Shown: piece by piece, positions 5,891 through 7,982 of the stretch | How the letters are laid out: each line of letters starts with the position of its first letter | Position numbering within the stretch: the first letter of the stretch is position 1 | From: Candidatus Woesebacteria bacterium | Lineage (GTDB): Bacteria > Patescibacteriota > Microgenomatia > UBA10105 > UBA927 | Reading direction: 5' to 3' | Length of the DNA: 7,982 nt | Assembly (NCBI GenBank): GCA_020057765.1 | Contig: JAGVFE010000111.1 | Span: 1-7,982 of the forward strand | Made by a program: the position numbers and the translations under genes | The notes under the pieces: model-generated | Told to the model about the DNA's origin: nothing | What the model saw: only the letters and a program-made list of their open reading frames with translations | Databases searched by the model: none

Positions 5891-5941
5891 AACAGTAACG
5901 GACAGAAAAAACATGAGATGTTTTCTCAGCCCGTTACTGTT
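5891..5941. repeat. Long inverted repeat
   Basis: AACAGTAACGG (5891-5901) and CCGTTACTGTT (5931-5941) are perfect 11-bp arms. Inside, AGAAAA and ACAT pair with ATGT and TTTTCT around a GAG loop (5912-5918), with bulged A residues, so the whole 51-bp unit forms a nearly continuous hairpin. It is not followed by a T run, so it is not a plain terminator. Confidence 0.8.
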
Positions 5942-5950
5942 ATAAAAACA

Positions 5951-6079
5951 TTACAAACGAATGTTGTAAACGTGCGATGTGATTCCCGTGCCCGAACATT
6001 CTCCACCGCAATTTGGCGGAGTATCAAGCAGACATATTATCGCAGAACTGTTTACACCCGTCAATGTAATCGTTTGTAA
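5951..6079. repeat. Long-range inverted repeat enclosing hairpins
   Basis: TTACAAACGA (5951-5960) is an exact inverted match to TCGTTTGTAA (6070-6079). TGTAAAC (5964-5970) matches GTTTACA (6049-6055) in the same nesting order. The interior contains a short CCGC/GCGG hairpin near 6006-6019. The nesting suggests a ~130-nt folded RNA domain or an element boundary; no family is recognised. Confidence 0.45.
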
Positions 6080-6139
6080 CCGGTTGGCGTAGCATGTATT
6101 GTGCAGAAACGAGGATTTACGGCTTTACGAATTTGCTTG

Positions 6140-6156
6140 CCAGGCGGCGGGCCTGG
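6140..6156. repeat. Short GC-rich hairpin
   Basis: CCAGGC (6140-6145) pairs with GCCTGG (6151-6156) around a 5-base loop. No T run follows, so a terminator role is unlikely. It lies about 50 bp upstream of the promoter. Confidence 0.5.
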
Positions 6157-6204
6157 TTGAGGAAGAATATTTTGAGATGTCACTTTACAGTAATTTTACT
6201 CCTA

Positions 6205-6233
6205 TTGACAGGGTTTGCAAAGCAGATTAGAAT
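6205..6233 (+). promoter_or_regulatory. Near-consensus sigma-70 promoter upstream of tRNA-Ala/23S
   Basis: TTGACA (6205-6210) matches the -35 consensus fully. After exactly 17 bp comes TAGAAT (6228-6233), five of six bases of the -10 consensus. The upstream stretch (6190-6204) is AT-rich, as in UP elements of stable-RNA promoters. Transcription should begin near 6240 and run through a structured leader and a terminator to tRNA-Ala and 23S. This is the strongest promoter in the window and fits an rRNA operon. Confidence 0.75.
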
Positions 6234-6239
6234 ACGGTG

Positions 6240-6373
6240 TATCTTTGATGCAGGGTAGACATTTTTCATGAGAAGCAACCAAACACACATACTCCTTTTA
6301 AACAGGCAGTTTCTGCGTGTTGATTAGTTTCTCGTGACGTCGGTTCTACGACCCCGCATCAGGCGGGTTTTTT
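6240..6373 (+). ncRNA. Putative structured leader or small RNA between promoter and terminator
   Basis: The predicted transcript from the 6205-6233 promoter folds with its ends together. TGATGC (6246-6251) pairs with GCATCA (6356-6361), GGGT (6253-6256) with ACCC (6351-6354), and AGA (6257-6259) with TCT (6345-6347). Above a bubble, CATGAGAA (6268-6275) pairs with TTCTCGTG (6329-6336) including a wobble, and AACACACA (6282-6289) with TGCGTGTT (6314-6321) with one mismatch. The closing helix uses the same bases as the 5' arm of the terminator at 6353-6373, so the two folds compete. It could be a free ~135-nt small RNA, loosely 6S-like in outline, or an attenuator/antiterminator leader of the tRNA-Ala/23S unit. 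No known RNA family signature was recognised. Confidence 0.4.
6353..6373 (+). terminator. Intrinsic terminator just upstream of tRNA-Ala
   Basis: CCCGC (6353-6357) and GCGGG (6363-6367) form a GC stem over a 5-base loop, followed at once by six T (6368-6373). It lies 13 bp before the tRNA-Ala gene and downstream of the strong promoter. It must end an upstream RNA or be read through to express tRNA and 23S. Confidence 0.7.
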
Positions 6374-6386
6374 AATGGATTTGATC

Positions 6387-6459
6387 GGGCCTGTAGCTTA
6401 GCTGGTAGAGCGCAGCATTTGCAATGCTGAGGTCACCGGTTCGAATCCGGTCAGGTCCA
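6387..6459 (+). tRNA. tRNA-Ala (anticodon UGC)
   Basis: All cloverleaf arms are present. The acceptor GGGCCTG (6387-6393) pairs with CAGGTCC (6452-6458) and keeps the G3-U70 wobble that marks alanine tRNAs. The D arm is at 6396-6411, the anticodon stem CAGCA/TGCTG at 6413-6417 and 6425-6429, and the anticodon TGC at 6420-6422. The T arm has the standard TTCGAAT loop. The discriminator is A6459 and no CCA is encoded, so CCA must be added after transcription. tRNA-Ala usually lies between 16S and 23S; here it precedes 23S but no 16S is upstream. Confidence 0.97.
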
Positions 6460-6466
6460 CAAGAAA

Positions 6467-6519
6467 GTGATAAGTGAAAAGCGATAAGCATAAATTTCTT
6501 GTCTCTTGTCACTTATTAC
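6467..6519 (+). other. Hairpin in the tRNA-23S spacer
   Basis: GTGATAAGTGA (6467-6477) pairs with TCACTTATTAC (6509-6519) over 11 positions with one wobble. GATAAG (6483-6488) pairs with CTTGTC (6498-6503) inside. It starts 7 bases after the tRNA and may serve in processing. Confidence 0.6.
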
Positions 6520-6556
6520 GTATCATCAAGAAGCACATTGACAAAAATTAACGACT

Positions 6557-6595
6557 CTATAGCCATAGGTGCAATTCCTATGCTATAGATTTTTT
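6557..6595 (+). terminator. Terminator-like hairpin between tRNA-Ala and 23S
   Basis: CTATAGCCATAGG (6557-6569) pairs with CCTATGCTATAG (6577-6588): 12 pairs with one bulged C and a 7-base loop. It is followed by A and six T (6590-6595). The stem is AT-rich, so termination would be weak, and ACTC/GAGT flanks (6554-6557, 6596-6599) can also pair. It may be an attenuator or a processing site in the rRNA precursor. Confidence 0.4.
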
Positions 6596-6613
6596 GAGTA
6601 GTTGCATCAGAAG

Positions 6614-6688
6614 GGGTAATCTATAAATTACCCAATGAACAGCCAGCGTTTCGCTGGGTTCCACGGAAGGTACCGTCTGGTACCTTCC
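6614..6688 (+). other. Row of three hairpins just before mature 23S
   Basis: Three perfect stems follow each other. GGGTAAT/ATTACCC is at 6614-6633. CCAGCG/CGCTGG is at 6643-6657 with a TTT loop. GGAAGGTACC/GGTACCTTCC is at 6665-6688 with a GTCT loop. The last ends about 9 bases before the estimated 23S 5' end, suggesting precursor folding or RNase processing sites. Confidence 0.65.
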
Positions 6689-6696
6689 TCTGTTCT

Positions 6697-7982
<1,286 letters not shown>

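Larger units (their letters stand above)
5363..6386. other. 1-kb structured region without long genes
   Basis: No convincing long gene is present between the terminator and tRNA-Ala. It holds several strong inverted repeats (5399-5461, 5480-5525, 5574-5683, 5891-5941, 5951-6079, 6140-6156), two possible very short ORFs, a near-consensus promoter at 6205-6233 and a terminator at 6353-6373. No 16S rRNA, tmRNA, RNase P or SRP RNA signatures were recognised. Confidence 0.7.

Noticed and set aside
5684..6079. A 131-codon plus-strand open frame from a TTG
   Set aside because: It has no ribosome site or recognisable domain, crosses three strong inverted repeats and lies antisense to the better-supported small ORF.
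5363..6386. tmRNA, RNase P RNA, SRP RNA or 16S rRNA in the gene-poor region
   Set aside because: None of their conserved core sequences could be found on either strand by eye.
6538..6563. A second promoter (TTGACA at 6538-6543) between tRNA-Ala and 23S
   Set aside because: The only -10-like hexamer, TATAGC, is 14 bp away, too close, and it is part of the terminator-like hairpin.

Overview
The window looks like a piece of a Candidate Phyla Radiation (Patescibacteria) genome. The grounds are family recognition and gene content: a TraG/VirD4-like ATPase of the type common in that radiation, a cysteine-knuckle repeat protein typical of it, long genes with no visible Shine-Dalgarno site, very short spacers, a tRNA without encoded CCA, and a 23S rRNA with an extra insertion. 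No finer placement is attempted.

Layout. From the left edge to 2103 (+) lies a type IV secretion coupling-type ATPase, cut by the window start and split into two overlapping frames (2-274 and 274-2103) at a run of six T. Convergent to it, overlapping its end by 8 bp, is a minus-strand pair (3273-2968 and 2971-2096): a small zinc-ribbon protein, then a 291-residue protein with 32 cysteines built from two copies of a ~146-residue unit. The two overlap as ATGA and resemble the N- and C-terminal parts of one larger family protein. A 28-bp divergent spacer leads to a plus-strand pair: a flavin/NAD(P) reductase (3302-4030) and a glutamate dehydrogenase (4036-5322), closed by a strong intrinsic terminator.

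From 5363 to 6386 there is about 1 kb with no long gene but with many strong inverted repeats, a possible 45-codon minus-strand gene with a good Shine-Dalgarno site, a possible 20-codon plus-strand ORF, and a near-consensus sigma-70 promoter at 6205-6233. That promoter is followed by a foldable ~135-nt leader or small RNA ending in an intrinsic terminator just before a tRNA-Ala(UGC) gene. The tRNA is followed by a spacer full of hairpins and the first ~1.3 kb of a 23S rRNA gene running off the window.

No 16S rRNA lies upstream, so this 23S appears unlinked from 16S. The 23S carries about 110 extra nucleotides in helix 25, folded on a nearly perfect 20-bp stem, resembling the RNase III-removed intervening sequences known at the same helix in Salmonella. 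The reductase and dehydrogenase probably share a transcript and both use nicotinamide cofactors. The promoter, terminator-like hairpins and tRNA suggest regulated or processed transcription of the rRNA unit. The most interesting items are the structured promoter/leader/terminator block before tRNA-Ala, the helix-25 insertion, and the two split genes.
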